Source: Flavobacterium covae
Lineage (GTDB): Bacteria > Bacteroidota > Bacteroidia > Flavobacteriales > Flavobacteriaceae
Direction: 5' to 3'
Length of the DNA stretch: 64,000 nt
NCBI GenBank assembly: GCA_019565575.1
Contig: CP067379.1
Coordinates: forward strand, 1,860,001 to 1,924,000
A program made the position numbers and the translations under genes. Below, one piece after another: positions 41,693-50,868 of the stretch. Position 1 is the first letter of the stretch; every line of letters begins with the position of its first letter. Under the pieces are notes generated by a model. That model made no database searches. It saw nothing but the letters and a program-made list of their open reading frames with translations, and was not told the origin of the DNA.

Positions 41693-41980
41693 CTATAGTG
41701 AAATTATCCCTTCGATGGTTGATACTTCTTGATATTTTTTTATGATTTCTTCAGCATTCGGCATTATGACATCAACTGAAATACTAGTAAAAGTCCCATT
41801 TTTTGATTGGCGAGTATCTATTACAGCCCCCATACAATTAAAAGCTTTTTCTACAGCACTTATTTTATTAACATCAGTAGGAACTATAAATTTATATAAA
41901 TATTTTGAAGGCCAAACTTTATTTACAGCATTTAATTCCTCTTTTAATCGAATATAAAATTCAGTTGTTTTTTTATCCAT
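41693..41980 (-). CDS. DUF493 (YbeD-like) protein
   Basis: 95 residues when started at MDKKTTEFYIRLKEEL (two codons downstream of an alternative Met). WPSKYLYKFIVPTDVNKISA and TSISVDVIMPNAEEIIKKY are the ACT-like fold segments of the YbeD/DUF493 family. It heads the DUF493-DUF4290-murA transcript. Confidence 0.8.
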   Translation of the reverse strand: MDKKTTEFYIRLKEELNAVNKVWPSKYLYKFIVPTDVNKISAVEKAFNCMGAVIDTRQSKNGTFTSISVDVIMPNAEEIIKKYQEVSTIEGIISL

Positions 41981-42002
41981 CTTCATATATTATAAATATA
42001 GG

Positions 42003-42010
42003 CAAATATA
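42003..42010 (-). promoter_or_regulatory. -7 promoter element of the DUF493-DUF4290-murA operon
   Basis: Minus strand reads TATATTTG followed by C, an exact TAnnTTTGY match, 23 bases upstream of the DUF493 start. No TTTG at the usual -33 distance. Confidence 0.5.
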
Positions 42011-42195
42011 AGCTTTTTAATGGTTTTTTTGAAAGTCAGAGTTTTACTTTGTTTTTTATTTATAGCTTTAAAATAAAACGAGTTTACAACAAATCATTTT
42101 CCGATAAAAAAAAGAAGTTATAGAAAGAAAATATTATGAAATGATATTTACTAAAGATAAGAATTATTTTCATTTTTAAAAAGAAATAGTTTGAT

Positions 42196-42203
42196 TAATT
42201 TTG
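42196..42203 (+). promoter_or_regulatory. -7 promoter element of the AAA NTPase gene
   Basis: TAATTTTG followed by C is an exact -7 match, 20 bases before the TTG start codon of the NTPase gene. Confidence 0.45.
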
Positions 42204-42222
42204 CTTCCTTGAAATTGATGTT

Positions 42223-42768
42223 TTGAAAAGAGGAATCGTTGTAATTACAGGTGGACCTGGTACAGGTAAAACCACTATTATCAATAGTTTAGTTGAAAAA
42301 GGATATGTTTGTTATCCTGAAATTTCACGTGAAGTAACTTTGGAAGCTAAAAGGCAAGGAATTGATCAGTTGTTTTTAACAGAACCATTACTGTTTAGTC
42401 AAATGTTGTTGGATGGACGTATTAAACAATTTGAAAATGCTCAAAATGAAGGAAATCATTTAGTTTTTATTGATCGAGGAATCCCAGATGTATTAGCTTA
42501 TATGGATTTTATTGGAGATGAATGTCCAGAACATTTTGATCTTCAATGCCATGAAACACGTTATGATACGGTCTTTGTTTTGCCTCCTTGGGAAGAGATA
42601 TACATAAGTGATGAAGCACGTTATGAAAATTTTGACCAAGCAAAGATAATTTATGAACACTTAAAACTTACGTATCAAAAATATGGGTATAAACTTATTG
42701 AAGTACCTATTGGTACAGTAGAACATCGTGTAGATTTTATTTTTGAACAACTCAAAGTAATTGGATAA
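42223..42768 (+). CDS. Small AAA-type P-loop NTPase (AAA_28 family)
   Basis: 181 residues, intact, TTG start. Walker A is ITGGPGTGKTTIINSL (residues ~8-23); Walker B is HLVFIDRGIPDVLAYMDF. EISREVTLEAKRQG and the C-terminal VEHRVDFIFEQL match the AAA_28 ATPase/kinase-like family of Bacteroidetes. The substrate is unknown; nucleotide- or nucleoside-kinase activity is possible. RecQ follows after 44 bases. Confidence 0.75.
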   Translation: MKRGIVVITGGPGTGKTTIINSLVEKGYVCYPEISREVTLEAKRQGIDQLFLTEPLLFSQMLLDGRIKQFENAQNEGNHLVFIDRGIPDVLAYMDFIGDECPEHFDLQCHETRYDTVFVLPPWEEIYISDEARYENFDQAKIIYEHLKLTYQKYGYKLIEVPIGTVEHRVDFIFEQLKVIG

Positions 42769-42812
42769 GTTTGCTAAAGTTCTTAACTTTAGCCTGATTT
42801 AAAAATTAACTT

Positions 42813-44705
42813 TTGCAAAAATCATTACAAATTCTCCAAAAATATTGGGGATATAAGAGTTTTAGACCTATTCAAGATGAAATTGTTCAGTCCGTTTTAG
42901 ATGGATATGATACATTTGCACTTCTCCCTACAGGAGGAGGCAAGTCCTTGTGCTTTCAGGTTCCAGGAATGATGAATGAAGGATTATGTCTAGTCATATC
43001 ACCATTAGTGGCACTAATGAAAGACCAAGTAAGTCAACTCCAAAAAAGAGGTATAAAAGCAATAGCCTTAACAGGAGGAATCCATACAGATGAACTGATA
43101 CAACTTTTAGATAATTGTCAGTTTGGTAATTATCGTTTTCTCTATCTCTCTCCAGAAAGATTAGAACAAGATTGGGTTTTAGATCGAATTAAAAATTTGC
43201 CCATTCATTTAGTAGCAATAGATGAAGCACACTGCGTTTCTCAGTGGGGGCATGATTTTAGACCTTCCTATTTAAAAATTAATAAGTTAAAAAAATATTT
43301 TTCTAAAATCCCTTTCGTTGCACTCACAGCTTCTGCAACTCCAGAAGTTCAAGAAGATATACAACAAAATTTAGGTTTAATAAAACCTAAAATTTTTAAA
43401 AAATCATTTTTGCGAGATAATTTAAGTTATCATGTCATAAAATCAGAAGATAAACTTTATAAAATCCAGCAAATTTTAGTCAAAAATCCAGAACCATCAA
43501 TCATATATGTTAGAAATAGAAAACTATGTTCTGATTATGCTAATCAATTAAACTCTATTGGTTTTAGTACAACCTATTATCACGGAGGTTTGTCAAATAA
43601 GGATAAGACAAAAAATATGGAATTATGGATGAATGAAAGTTGTCCTATTATGATTGCAACAAATGCTTTTGGAATGGGAATTGATAAACCAAATGTAAAA
43701 ACCGTAATACATATAAACCTTCCTGAAAACCTAGAAAGTTATTACCAAGAAGCAGGCAGAGCAGGCAGAGCAGGACAAAAAGCCTTTGCTATTATGATTG
43801 CTTCCAATAATGATGTAATTCATGCTGAAGAACAATTTATTAATGTTTTGCCAGATGTTGTTTTTTTAAAAGAAATTTATAAAAAATTATGCAATTATTT
43901 TCAAATTCCCTACGGAGAAGGAATTAATGAAGAATTTACCTTCAGTCTAAATCGTTTTTGTACACATTATAACTTTCCTGTTTTAAAAGCTTTTCAGGCT
44001 TTGCAATTTTTAGATAGACAAGGAATTATTTCACTTTCCAATGAACAATCCGAAAAAATACAACTTCAATTTATAATAGAATCAAAAGAAATAATACGCT
44101 ATATAAGTCGCCATCCTGATGAAGAAGCCATCATAACAACTATTTTAAGAAATTACCCAGGTATTTTTGAAATTCAAGCCAATATAAATGCTTCTTTCGT
44201 AGCAAAACAAGCGTTTTGTAAAGAAGAAAATGTTTTAAGTCTATTGCATAAACTAAAAGAACAAAATATGGTGCAATTGCTGACTGTTCAAAATGAATCT
44301 AAAATTACTTTTTTAGAAGTAAGAGAAGATGATCATACGATTAATAGAGTAGCTAAATACCTAGAAAAACAAAATCTTACAAAAAAAAGCCAATTGGCGG
44401 CAGTTATAACTTATGTAAAAGATCAAAACCAATGTAAAAATAAATTATTACTTACCTATTTTGGAGAAATAGGAATTTCAGATTGTGGAAATTGTTCTTA
44501 TTGTCTAAAAAAGAATAAAAAAGTCTTTGATAAAGAAACACTAGTGCAGCAATTACTAAAATTATTAGAAACTAAAGAATTGACATCCCGTGAAATTTTA
44601 GAAAAAATAGATATAGAAGAAAAAGTCCTTTTTGAAATATTAAAGGAAATGCTAGAGTATAATATGATTGAATTAAATCATAAAAACCAATTTATTCTTA
44701 AATAA
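42813..44705 (+). CDS. recQ: ATP-dependent DNA helicase RecQ
   Basis: 630 residues, intact, TTG start. Helicase motifs: motif 0 FRPIQDEIV, motif I LLPTGGGKSLCFQ, motif II VAIDEAHCVSQWGHDFRP with the RecQ aromatic loop, and motif VI YYQEAGRAGRAGQKA. The zinc-binding RQC region ends with GISDCGNCSYC; a C-terminal winged-helix or HRDC-like tail follows. It unwinds 3'-5' in recombination and repair. The stop overlaps the fmt start (TAATG), so fmt is translationally coupled. Confidence 0.95.
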   Translation: MQKSLQILQKYWGYKSFRPIQDEIVQSVLDGYDTFALLPTGGGKSLCFQVPGMMNEGLCLVISPLVALMKDQVSQLQKRGIKAIALTGGIHTDELIQLLDNCQFGNYRFLYLSPERLEQDWVLDRIKNLPIHLVAIDEAHCVSQWGHDFRPSYLKINKLKKYFSKIPFVALTASATPEVQEDIQQNLGLIKPKIFKKSFLRDNLSYHVIKSEDKLYKIQQILVKNPEPSIIYVRNRKLCSDYANQLNSIGFSTTYYHGGLSNKDKTKNMELWMNESCPIMIATNAFGMGIDKPNVKTVIHINLPENLESYYQEAGRAGRAGQKAFAIMIASNNDVIHAEEQFINVLPDVVFLKEIYKKLCNYFQIPYGEGINEEFTFSLNRFCTHYNFPVLKAFQALQFLDRQGIISLSNEQSEKIQLQFIIESKEIIRYISRHPDEEAIITTILRNYPGIFEIQANINASFVAKQAFCKEENVLSLLHKLKEQNMVQLLTVQNESKITFLEVREDDHTINRVAKYLEKQNLTKKSQLAAVITYVKDQNQCKNKLLLTYFGEIGISDCGNCSYCLKKNKKVFDKETLVQQLLKLLETKELTSREILEKIDIEEKVLFEILKEMLEYNMIELNHKNQFILK

Positions 44706-45655
44706 TGAAATCGTTACGAATTGTTTTTATGGGAACCCCAGAATTTGCTGTAGGAATTTTGGATGCCATTGTAAAAGAAAATAAATATGAAGTAGTTGGA
44801 GTTATTACAGCTCCAGATAGACCCGCAGGAAGAGGGCAAAAAATAAAGTATTCAGCGGTTAAAGAATACGCTTTAGTAAAAGGATTACGGTTATTACAAC
44901 CAACAAATCTAAAAGACGAGAGTTTCTTGGAAGAATTAAAATCTTTAGAAGCTAATTTACAAGTTGTAGTAGCATTTCGTATGTTACCCGCTGTTGTTTG
45001 GGAAATGCCAGAATTAGGAACTTTTAATCTTCATGCTTCATTGTTGCCAGAATACCGCGGTGCAGCACCTATTAATTGGGCTATTATTAACGGAGAGACT
45101 AAAACAGGAGTTACTACCTTTTTTATAGATAATAAAATTGATACAGGAGCTATCATTTTGAGTAAAGAAATACCTATTTTGCCAAATGAAAATGCAGGAC
45201 AATTACATGATCGTTTGATGAATTTAGGTTGTGAAGCTGTTGTAGAAACCTTAGAAAAAATACAAAGTCAGAAAGTAGTTACTATTTTACAAAAAGATTT
45301 ACCTGAAATGAAAACAGCATATAAATTAGATCGGGATAATTGCAAAGTAAATTTTACTAAAGGTTTAGATGTTATTTATAATCAAATAAGAGGCTTAGCT
45401 CCTTATCCAGCTGCATATTGTAATTTTATAGATCAAGAAGAACAATGGAGTGTGAAATTATATGAAGTAGAAAAAGAAATCATAATACATGACTTGCCAA
45501 TAGGAAAAATAGAACACACTAAAAAAGAAATTAAGATTGCTTTAGAAGGAGGTTTTTTAATTGTAAAATCTTTACAATTTCCAGGTAAAAAACGAATGAG
45601 TGCACAAGAATTACTAAATGGACTGCGTTTTTCAGAACAAGCAAGAGTAGAATAG
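44705..45655 (+). CDS. fmt: Methionyl-tRNA formyltransferase
   Basis: 316 residues, intact. The formyl-transfer domain has VFMGTPEFAVGILDAIV, APDRPAGRGQKIKYSAVKEY, and the signature LHASLLPEYRGAAPINWAII with catalytic Asn-His-Asp (FNLHASLLP and DTGAI). The C-terminal OB-like domain begins near KVNFTKGLDVIYNQIRGL. It formylates initiator Met-tRNA. It shares a transcript with recQ. Confidence 0.95.
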   Translation: MKSLRIVFMGTPEFAVGILDAIVKENKYEVVGVITAPDRPAGRGQKIKYSAVKEYALVKGLRLLQPTNLKDESFLEELKSLEANLQVVVAFRMLPAVVWEMPELGTFNLHASLLPEYRGAAPINWAIINGETKTGVTTFFIDNKIDTGAIILSKEIPILPNENAGQLHDRLMNLGCEAVVETLEKIQSQKVVTILQKDLPEMKTAYKLDRDNCKVNFTKGLDVIYNQIRGLAPYPAAYCNFIDQEEQWSVKLYEVEKEIIIHDLPIGKIEHTKKEIKIALEGGFLIVKSLQFPGKKRMSAQELLNGLRFSEQARVE

Positions 45656-45751
45656 CTTATATTAAAATCAGTATTTTCTTTCAAAAAATAATTTTAATTT
45701 AGTTTAAAAGCGGTTTTTATTATGAAAATAAATAAAAAATAGTTAAAAATG

Positions 45752-45781
45752 TTGTAGGCTAAGTAAATCCTACTAAATTTG
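45752..45781 (+). promoter_or_regulatory. Promoter of the HU gene
   Basis: TTG at 45752-45754, a 19-bp spacer, and TAAATTTG at 45774-45781: a near-ideal Bacteroidetes promoter, 46 bases before the ATG. Confidence 0.7.
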
Positions 45782-45827
45782 TGGGGCTTAGAATTAATAT
45801 TAACATATCAATTAATAACTAATTATT

Positions 45828-46103
45828 ATGAACAAATCAGATTTAATCGATGCTATGGCTGCTGATGCAGGAATTACTAAAGCTGCTGCAAAGGCTGCAT
45901 TAGAGTCATTTTTAAGTAATGTTGAAGGAACTTTAAGTAAAGGTGGTAAAGTTGCTTTAGTAGGATTCGGATCATGGTCAGTATCTACAAGAGCGGCTAG
46001 AGAAGGAAGAAACCCTCAAACAGGAAATACTATTAAAATTGAAGCTAAAAATGTAGTGAAATTTAAAGCAGGAGCAGAATTAGAAGGAGCTGTTAATAAA
46101 TAA
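45828..46103 (+). CDS. hup: HU-family DNA-binding protein
   Basis: 91 residues, intact. It begins MNKSDLIDAMAADAGITKAA, has the hinge GFGSWSVSTRAAREGRNPQT and ends with a short AGAELEGAVNK tail. HU compacts the nucleoid as a dimer and bends DNA. It is a single-gene unit with a strong promoter and a strong terminator, as expected for an abundant protein. Confidence 0.95.
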   Translation: MNKSDLIDAMAADAGITKAAAKAALESFLSNVEGTLSKGGKVALVGFGSWSVSTRAAREGRNPQTGNTIKIEAKNVVKFKAGAELEGAVNK

Positions 46104-46120
46104 TAATTTTAAAATATTAT

Positions 46121-46155
46121 ATAAAAAAGCCACGCAATACCGTGGCTTTTTTATT
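46121..46155 (+). terminator. Terminator of hup
   Basis: A 12-bp perfect stem (aaaaaagccacg / cgtggctttttt) with loop caatac and a T-rich tail. Confidence 0.9.
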
Positions 46156-46219
46156 TTTTTATAATTATATTTTGTTTGTAATGATTTTATTTGTTAAATT
46201 TAGTTAAAAAAGAATAGGT

Positions 46220-46780
46220 ATGATACTAATGAAACCACAAAAAGGGCACTTGTTGATAGCAGAGCCCTCTATTATAGGAGACTTATCTTTTAACAGATCG
46301 GTGGTTTTGCTAGCTGATCATAATGAAGAAGGTTCTATAGGGTTTATTTTAAATAAACCATTGAATTACACGATTAAGGATTTAATCCCAGAAATATCAG
46401 CCTCATTTAAAATATATAATGGAGGACCTGTTGAGCAAGACAATTTGTATTTTATACATAATGTACCTCATTTGATTTCTGCAAGTGTAGAAATTGCTTC
46501 TGGGATTTACTGGGGAGGAAACTTTCAGCAGACAAAAGAACTAATAAATAAAGGGAAAATTAATAGAAATAATATACGTTTTTTTCTAGGGTATTCAGGC
46601 TGGGATGCAGAGCAACTACAAAATGAATTACAATCAAACTCTTGGATTATTTCCGAAAATGACTTGAGTAATAATATAATAGGGAAATCTTCTTCTGATT
46701 TTTGGAGAGAAAAGATAATACAACAAGGAGGGGAGTATTTAGTTTGGTCAAATACTCCAGAAAATCCTATTTATAATTAA
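46220..46780 (+). CDS. YqgE/AlgH family protein
   Basis: 186 residues, intact. The family signatures are KGHLLIAEPSIIGDLSFNRS, EGSIGFILNKPLNYTIKDL, IYNGGPVEQDNLYFIH and FFLGYSGWDAEQLQNEL. The biochemical role of the family is not settled (AlgH was linked to alginate regulation). The 3' end overlaps the convergent aminotransferase gene by four bases. Confidence 0.9.
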   Translation: MILMKPQKGHLLIAEPSIIGDLSFNRSVVLLADHNEEGSIGFILNKPLNYTIKDLIPEISASFKIYNGGPVEQDNLYFIHNVPHLISASVEIASGIYWGGNFQQTKELINKGKINRNNIRFFLGYSGWDAEQLQNELQSNSWIISENDLSNNIIGKSSSDFWREKIIQQGGEYLVWSNTPENPIYN

Positions 46781-47588
46781 GATAACCGTATCTTAATGTT
46801 TAATTTTGAAGTTAATAATTCAGATGTTGTTGTTTTGTATTCTTTTTTACGATATTTTGTTATAGGCTGTATTCCTCTGATAACATTAGATATGAACAAT
46901 TCATCTGCTTTTTGTAATTCAAAAGGAGATATAGGATTTTCCTCTACCTTTAAACCTTCTATGTTTCGAGCTATTGCTAGTAATTGCTTTCTCATAATTC
47001 CATTGATACACCCTTCTGAAAGAGGAGGAGTAGTCAAAATACCCTCTTTGACCATGAAGATATTACCATTTAATGCTTCAATTATGTTTTTTTCATGGTT
47101 TAATAGTAAACAATTATCAAGATTGTTTTCTTTGGCATAAATACTTCCTATCGTATTGATCGTTCTATTGGTGCTTTTTATAGTAGATAAAAGCTGTTTT
47201 GTAATTAGAAAATCCTTGTAAATATCTACCTCGTAAGGAAGGCTTGATATTGTATATATAGTATTTTCTAAAGGAAAGGCTGTTGCAAAATAATTTACAT
47301 CATTGGTTTGAGGTAAGTATAATCCGCCATTCTTTCTGAAAACATTAAAACGAACACGAGCTGATTTTTCTATTCCAGAGTTTTTTGCGGCTTCTAATAT
47401 TTGATTTTCAAAGTATTCTAACGTAAAGTTTAAAGGAATTTCCATTCTTAGAATACGCATAGAAGCCATTAATCTAAAATAATGATCCTCCAAAAAAGAA
47501 CTTTGTTGTCAAGAACTTTTAAGGTTTCAAAAACGGCATCTCCATATAAAAAAGCTCTGTTATCCTGTAAAGTTAAAAATGTATCCAT
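46777..47588 (-). CDS. Class IV aminotransferase (4-amino-4-deoxychorismate lyase / branched-chain type; one frameshift)
   Basis: About 270 residues after repair. The start at 47588 gives MDTFLTLQDNRAFLYGDAVF followed by ETLKVL, the class IV N terminus (GD.vFETl.v). The PLP Lys is in LLSTIKSTNRTINTIGS, followed by the family EALNGNIFMVKEG and the TPPLSEGCINGIMR segment. The break is near 47491-47493, where GGAGG should be GGGAGG, joining NKVLFWEDHYFRL. It could be PabC-like (folate synthesis) or a D-amino-acid or branched-chain aminotransferase; motifs do not decide. Confidence 0.8.
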
Positions 47589-47615
47589 AAAAAAATCCCG
47601 ATAAATCGGGACAAA
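47589..47615 (-). terminator. Terminator of the START-domain gene
   Basis: A 7-bp stem (atcccga / tcgggat) followed on the minus strand by a T7 tract, directly after the START-like gene and abutting the start codon of the next gene (47588). Confidence 0.75.
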
Positions 47616-47633
47616 TATAAGTTTTATTCTTTT

Positions 47634-48026
47634 TTAAATAGAACCTAAAACGTGTTTTAGATCAGAAATTTGATTCTCCCAAAGCATTTTGGCTTCTGAT
47701 AGATCATCTTCTTCTGCAAAATCAACAACCATTAAGGAAACATCTTTTGTGATGTCATCTTCCAATATTCTAAGTTCAAAATAGTATTCTGTATCTTTGT
47801 TTTCTTCGTCGACCCATTTGAATTTAATTTTTTCACCTGTTTTTTTAGAGAAAATACGAGCTTTTTCCTCTGAATCATCCCATTTAAATGTGAAAAAATC
47901 ACCTCTAGAATTAACATTATCTGCAAACCATTCTTGTAATCCAGATGGAGTTGAAATATATTGATACAACAATTGTGGTGATGAATGTATAGGGAACTCT
48001 AATTCGTATCGTATTTTATTGTTCAT
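47634..48026 (-). CDS. START-like / SRPBCC domain protein
   Basis: 130 residues, intact. The fold is suggested by ISTPSGLQEWFADNVNSRGD followed by FFTFKWDDSEEKARI and the amphipathic C-terminal helix (LSEAKMLWENQISDLKHVLG). This is a compact START-like protein widespread in Bacteroidetes, with unknown ligand. It is strongly acidic. Single-gene unit by position and terminator. Confidence 0.75.
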   Translation of the reverse strand: MNNKIRYELEFPIHSSPQLLYQYISTPSGLQEWFADNVNSRGDFFTFKWDDSEEKARIFSKKTGEKIKFKWVDEENKDTEYYFELRILEDDITKDVSLMVVDFAEEDDLSEAKMLWENQISDLKHVLGSI

Positions 48027-48255
48027 AATGATTTTTTTTCGAAATATAGATAATATGACTTATTAAAACAAGTAAAATGTTTTTTATTTGTTTCAAGAAA
48101 AGAATTGATTTCTTGGATTATTTTTTGAAAAGATCAAATTTTTATAATTATATCCTTTTTGAAGTGTATTAATAATTTTTTTATTTTTTAAGTAATTGTT
48201 TTTTAGTGAATTATGTTTTTTTGTTTAAAAAAAATAAAAAAAAGTAAGAAAAAAG

Positions 48256-48286
48256 TTTGCACAACTTGAATTTAGTTGTAAATTTG
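48256..48286 (+). promoter_or_regulatory. Promoter of tRNA-Met
   Basis: TTTG at 48256-48259, exactly 19 bp, then TAAATTTG at 48279-48286. This is a textbook match to the Bacteroidetes consensus; the tRNA starts 39 bases downstream. Confidence 0.8.
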
Positions 48287-48324
48287 CACTCGCATTCGGG
48301 AAGGATGTTACCAACAGAAAAAAA

Positions 48325-48398
48325 GGCGAGGTAGCTCAGTTGGTTAGAGCGCAGGATTCATAACCCTGAGGTCACGGGTTCAACTCCCGTCTTCGCTA
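48325..48398 (+). tRNA. tRNA-Met (anticodon CAT)
   Basis: 74 nucleotides from ggcgagg to cttcgct plus discriminator A. D-arm gctcagttggttagagc, anticodon loop ttcataa with CAT, variable loop aggtc and T-arm acgggttcaactcccgt are all present. The acceptor stem has two G-U pairs. CCA is not encoded. The anticodon stem lacks the three G-C pairs of initiator tRNA, so it is elongator Met, or possibly a lysidine-modified Ile tRNA. Confidence 0.92.
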
Positions 48399-48401
48399 CT
48401 C

Positions 48402-48447
48402 AATCCCCATAAACTCTTAATGTATAAAAGAGTTTTGGGGATTTTTA
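48402..48447 (+). terminator. Terminator after tRNA-Met
   Basis: A long inverted repeat: aatcccc...aaactctt pairs with aagagttt...ggggatt, followed by T5. Confidence 0.8.
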
Positions 48448-48922
48448 CTTAAAATCTATGTCAAATCTATGACAAGAAGCGGATCAAAGATTAAGTCAAA
48501 ATATGTAGACTTAATTTATTTCAGCGTATAATTAGTTAGTCTAAAAAAATCATTTCTGACTCCTCTAAATTTACTTCTAAAACTTTTTATCTACATAAAA
48601 AGACTCTTTGTGATGTTTTTATTGCTTTTTAGAAATTAGCAAATGTTATCATGTAAAAACATAGAGATTTCTGTTGTTAGTAAAGTTAAATGCATTTTAT
48701 GATTTATTTATAATATTTTCTTGTGTTGTATCAAGAAATTTGTAAAATGCAAAAGAAGGTTTTGAAAAAGAAATTTGTTTATTAACTAAGACCATATTAA
48801 ATGAAAAAAAACTATTTTTTACCTATTTAGGTTTATATAAAATGGTGTTTGTCAGTTTTGTATGATATAATGTCATATTTATTGATATTTTTGTTTAATA
48901 TTTTTTTAAAAAAATCTAAAAA
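48448..48922. other. 475-base intergenic region downstream of tRNA-Met
   Basis: There is no open frame of note. A 9-base direct repeat (aaatctatg at 48452-48460 and 48463-48471) lies just after the tRNA terminator. A TATTTTTG element at 48886-48893 is an exact -7 match and probably serves the histidine kinase gene (ATG 48923), although no -33 TTTG lies at the normal distance. Confidence 0.45.
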
Positions 48923-50416
48923 ATGCAATTAGGACGGTCAGATCATTCTCTTTTAAATAAAATAATTTCTAATCAATCGTTACTTTTCTTTCAATTCTCT
49001 ATAGATTTGGATGGTCGTTTGATAGTTGATTATTTGCAAGGACCTTATTATGATTTTTTTGAATCTGACATAGAAATGTTTGATAAAGATCCTTTAAGTA
49101 TTTTTAGGAAAGTAGTATTTCCGTTAGATAAATCAAAAATTTTAAAATCTATAGATGAGAGTAAAAAGATCTAAATAAATTAGAATTAGATTTTAGGGTT
49201 GTTCTATCTGATAAACTTAAATGGTATAACATGGTGGCTACTATTGAGAGGGGAAAAGATAAAGTTTCTTTTTAGGTATAATGACAGACATCACAAATCA
49301 AAAAGAGGTTGAAAAAGAAAATAAAATAGTTGAGTTAAGAAATCAATTTGCTAATGAAGCCTCTGAGATTGGTGTGTGGGATTGGAATTTACTTACTAAT
49401 GAAGTTTTTTATTCGGCTCAATCCCTTAAAATTCTAGAGATAGAGGGTAGAGAGGGATTGATTTCAGATCCTGAAAAATGGGATAAGTTAGTTCATCCAG
49501 ATGATAAGGAGGCTTATTTTGATAGAATAAAAGAGCATTTTGAAGGGAAAACACCTCATTATGAAACGTATCATCGTGTTATGTGTAATGGTGTTTATAA
49601 GTGGATTTTAGATAGAGGAAAGGTTATAGAGCGTGATTCTTACGGAAAACCGTTGAGGATTGTAGGAACTCATACAGATGTTACAATTCAAAAAGAAAAA
49701 GAGGAAAAGCTAAGGGAGACTTTTGATGTGGTAAATAAGCAAAAGGGAAAATTGATGAATTTTGCTCATATTGTTTCTCATAACTTAAAAAGTCATACGG
49801 AAAATTTTTATATGTTATTGTCTTTTTATAAAAATGGATATGTTTCTACAGAAGAGGTTATTAAAAGTTTACAAGTTGTATTTAATGAGCTAAAAGAAAC
49901 CATTGATAATTTAGTAGATTTAGTGGGATTACAAGCGGAGGTTATTAATGAAAAACAGAAAAATAAATTAAGATACTATATAGAAAGATCATTGTCTGTT
50001 TTAAAAGAAATGGTTTATGCTAAAGGTATTTTTGTGAATCTAGATATAAATGAAAACTTTGAAGTTTCGTTTATTCCTGCTTATCTAGAAAGTGTAATAT
50101 TTAATTTAACTACAAATGCAGTCAAATATTCAGATCCTAATAAAAAGATAGTTTTATTTCGTTTTATCTGAAATCAGAAATAGATGATAATATAGAATAT
50201 GATGTTTTGTGTGTTGAAGATAACGGAATAGGGATTGATTTAGAGAAGTATCAACAGGCTGTATTTGGTCCTTATAAAACGTTTCATAAAAATAGAGAGT
50301 CTACAGGTATAGGGCTTTATATTGCAAAAAACCAAGTAGAAGCTATGGGAGGGAAGATTAGTGTGGTTAGTAAGTTGGGGGTAGGTTCTGTTTTTAAAGT
50401 TTATTTTAAGAGGTAA
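48923..50416 (+). CDS. PAS-domain sensor histidine kinase, orphan (three frameshifts)
   Basis: About 498 residues after repair, with no transmembrane segment, so probably cytosolic. An N-terminal PAS-like region (residues ~10-120) is followed by a PAS/PAC domain (~145-260: EIGVWDWNLLTNEVFYSAQS and YKWILDRGKVIERDSYGKP). The H-box is FAHIVSHNLKSHTENF. The ATPase domain has N-box VIFNLTTNAVKYSDP, G1 VEDNGIGIDLEKY and G2 STGIGLYIAKNQVEAMGGKI. Breaks: A5 at 49163-49167, T5 near 49271-49275, and T4 near 50163-50166, each one base short. No response regulator is adjacent, so the partner is unknown. Confidence 0.85.
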
Positions 50417-50490
50417 TTGATTAATAGATAATAGAAAAGAAGGGGCTTAAAAGTTGAATTCACTTTATAAGAATCGAATATATGAAAATC

Positions 50491-50781
50491 ATACCATTTA
50501 AACTTTGAAATTTCCTTATAATACTATTTTTTAACCTTGAGGCTGTTCAAAAAGTTCGCAATCTTGTTCATTTCTATCGAAGGGAGAAATCACATAATGG
50601 TGATTTAGACGCTATCCTTCAAAAGCAATAAAAATTAGTGTTGGTTCTCGATGCGCTTCGCGCTCGAACTAACGATGATTTCAATTATATACTCAACCGT
50701 TTGTTCGAGTTGTTTTAAAATAAAAAAAACATATCGAGAATTTTACTTTTTAACCCAGTATGTTTTAAGTTTGAATGGTAT
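50491..50781 (+). repeat. Dispersed intergenic repeat, copy C (291 bp)
   Basis: The best-preserved copy. Left end ATACCATTTAAACTT (50491-50505) pairs with right end AAGTTTGAATGGTAT (50767-50781), 14 of 15 positions matching. Its interior is shared with copies A (inverted) and B, including a GC-rich tgcgcttcgcgc hairpin and an actcaaccgtttgttcgagt block. It lies between convergent genes and has no coding potential. No clear target-site duplication is visible. Confidence 0.8.
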
Positions 50782-50814
50782 CATTTCTGGAGTAGGTATT
50801 CGAATATTTTAGTA

Positions 50815-50855
50815 ATAAAAGAGGTTGTTCAAAATTTTGAACAACCTCTTTTATG
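50815..50855 (-). terminator. Terminator of the RNase Y gene
   Basis: A perfect 18-bp inverted repeat with no loop spacer (aaaagaggttgttcaaaa and its complement), T-rich on the exit side, 15 bases after the rny stop. Confidence 0.85.
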
Positions 50856-50868
50856 TTTTAATAATAAT

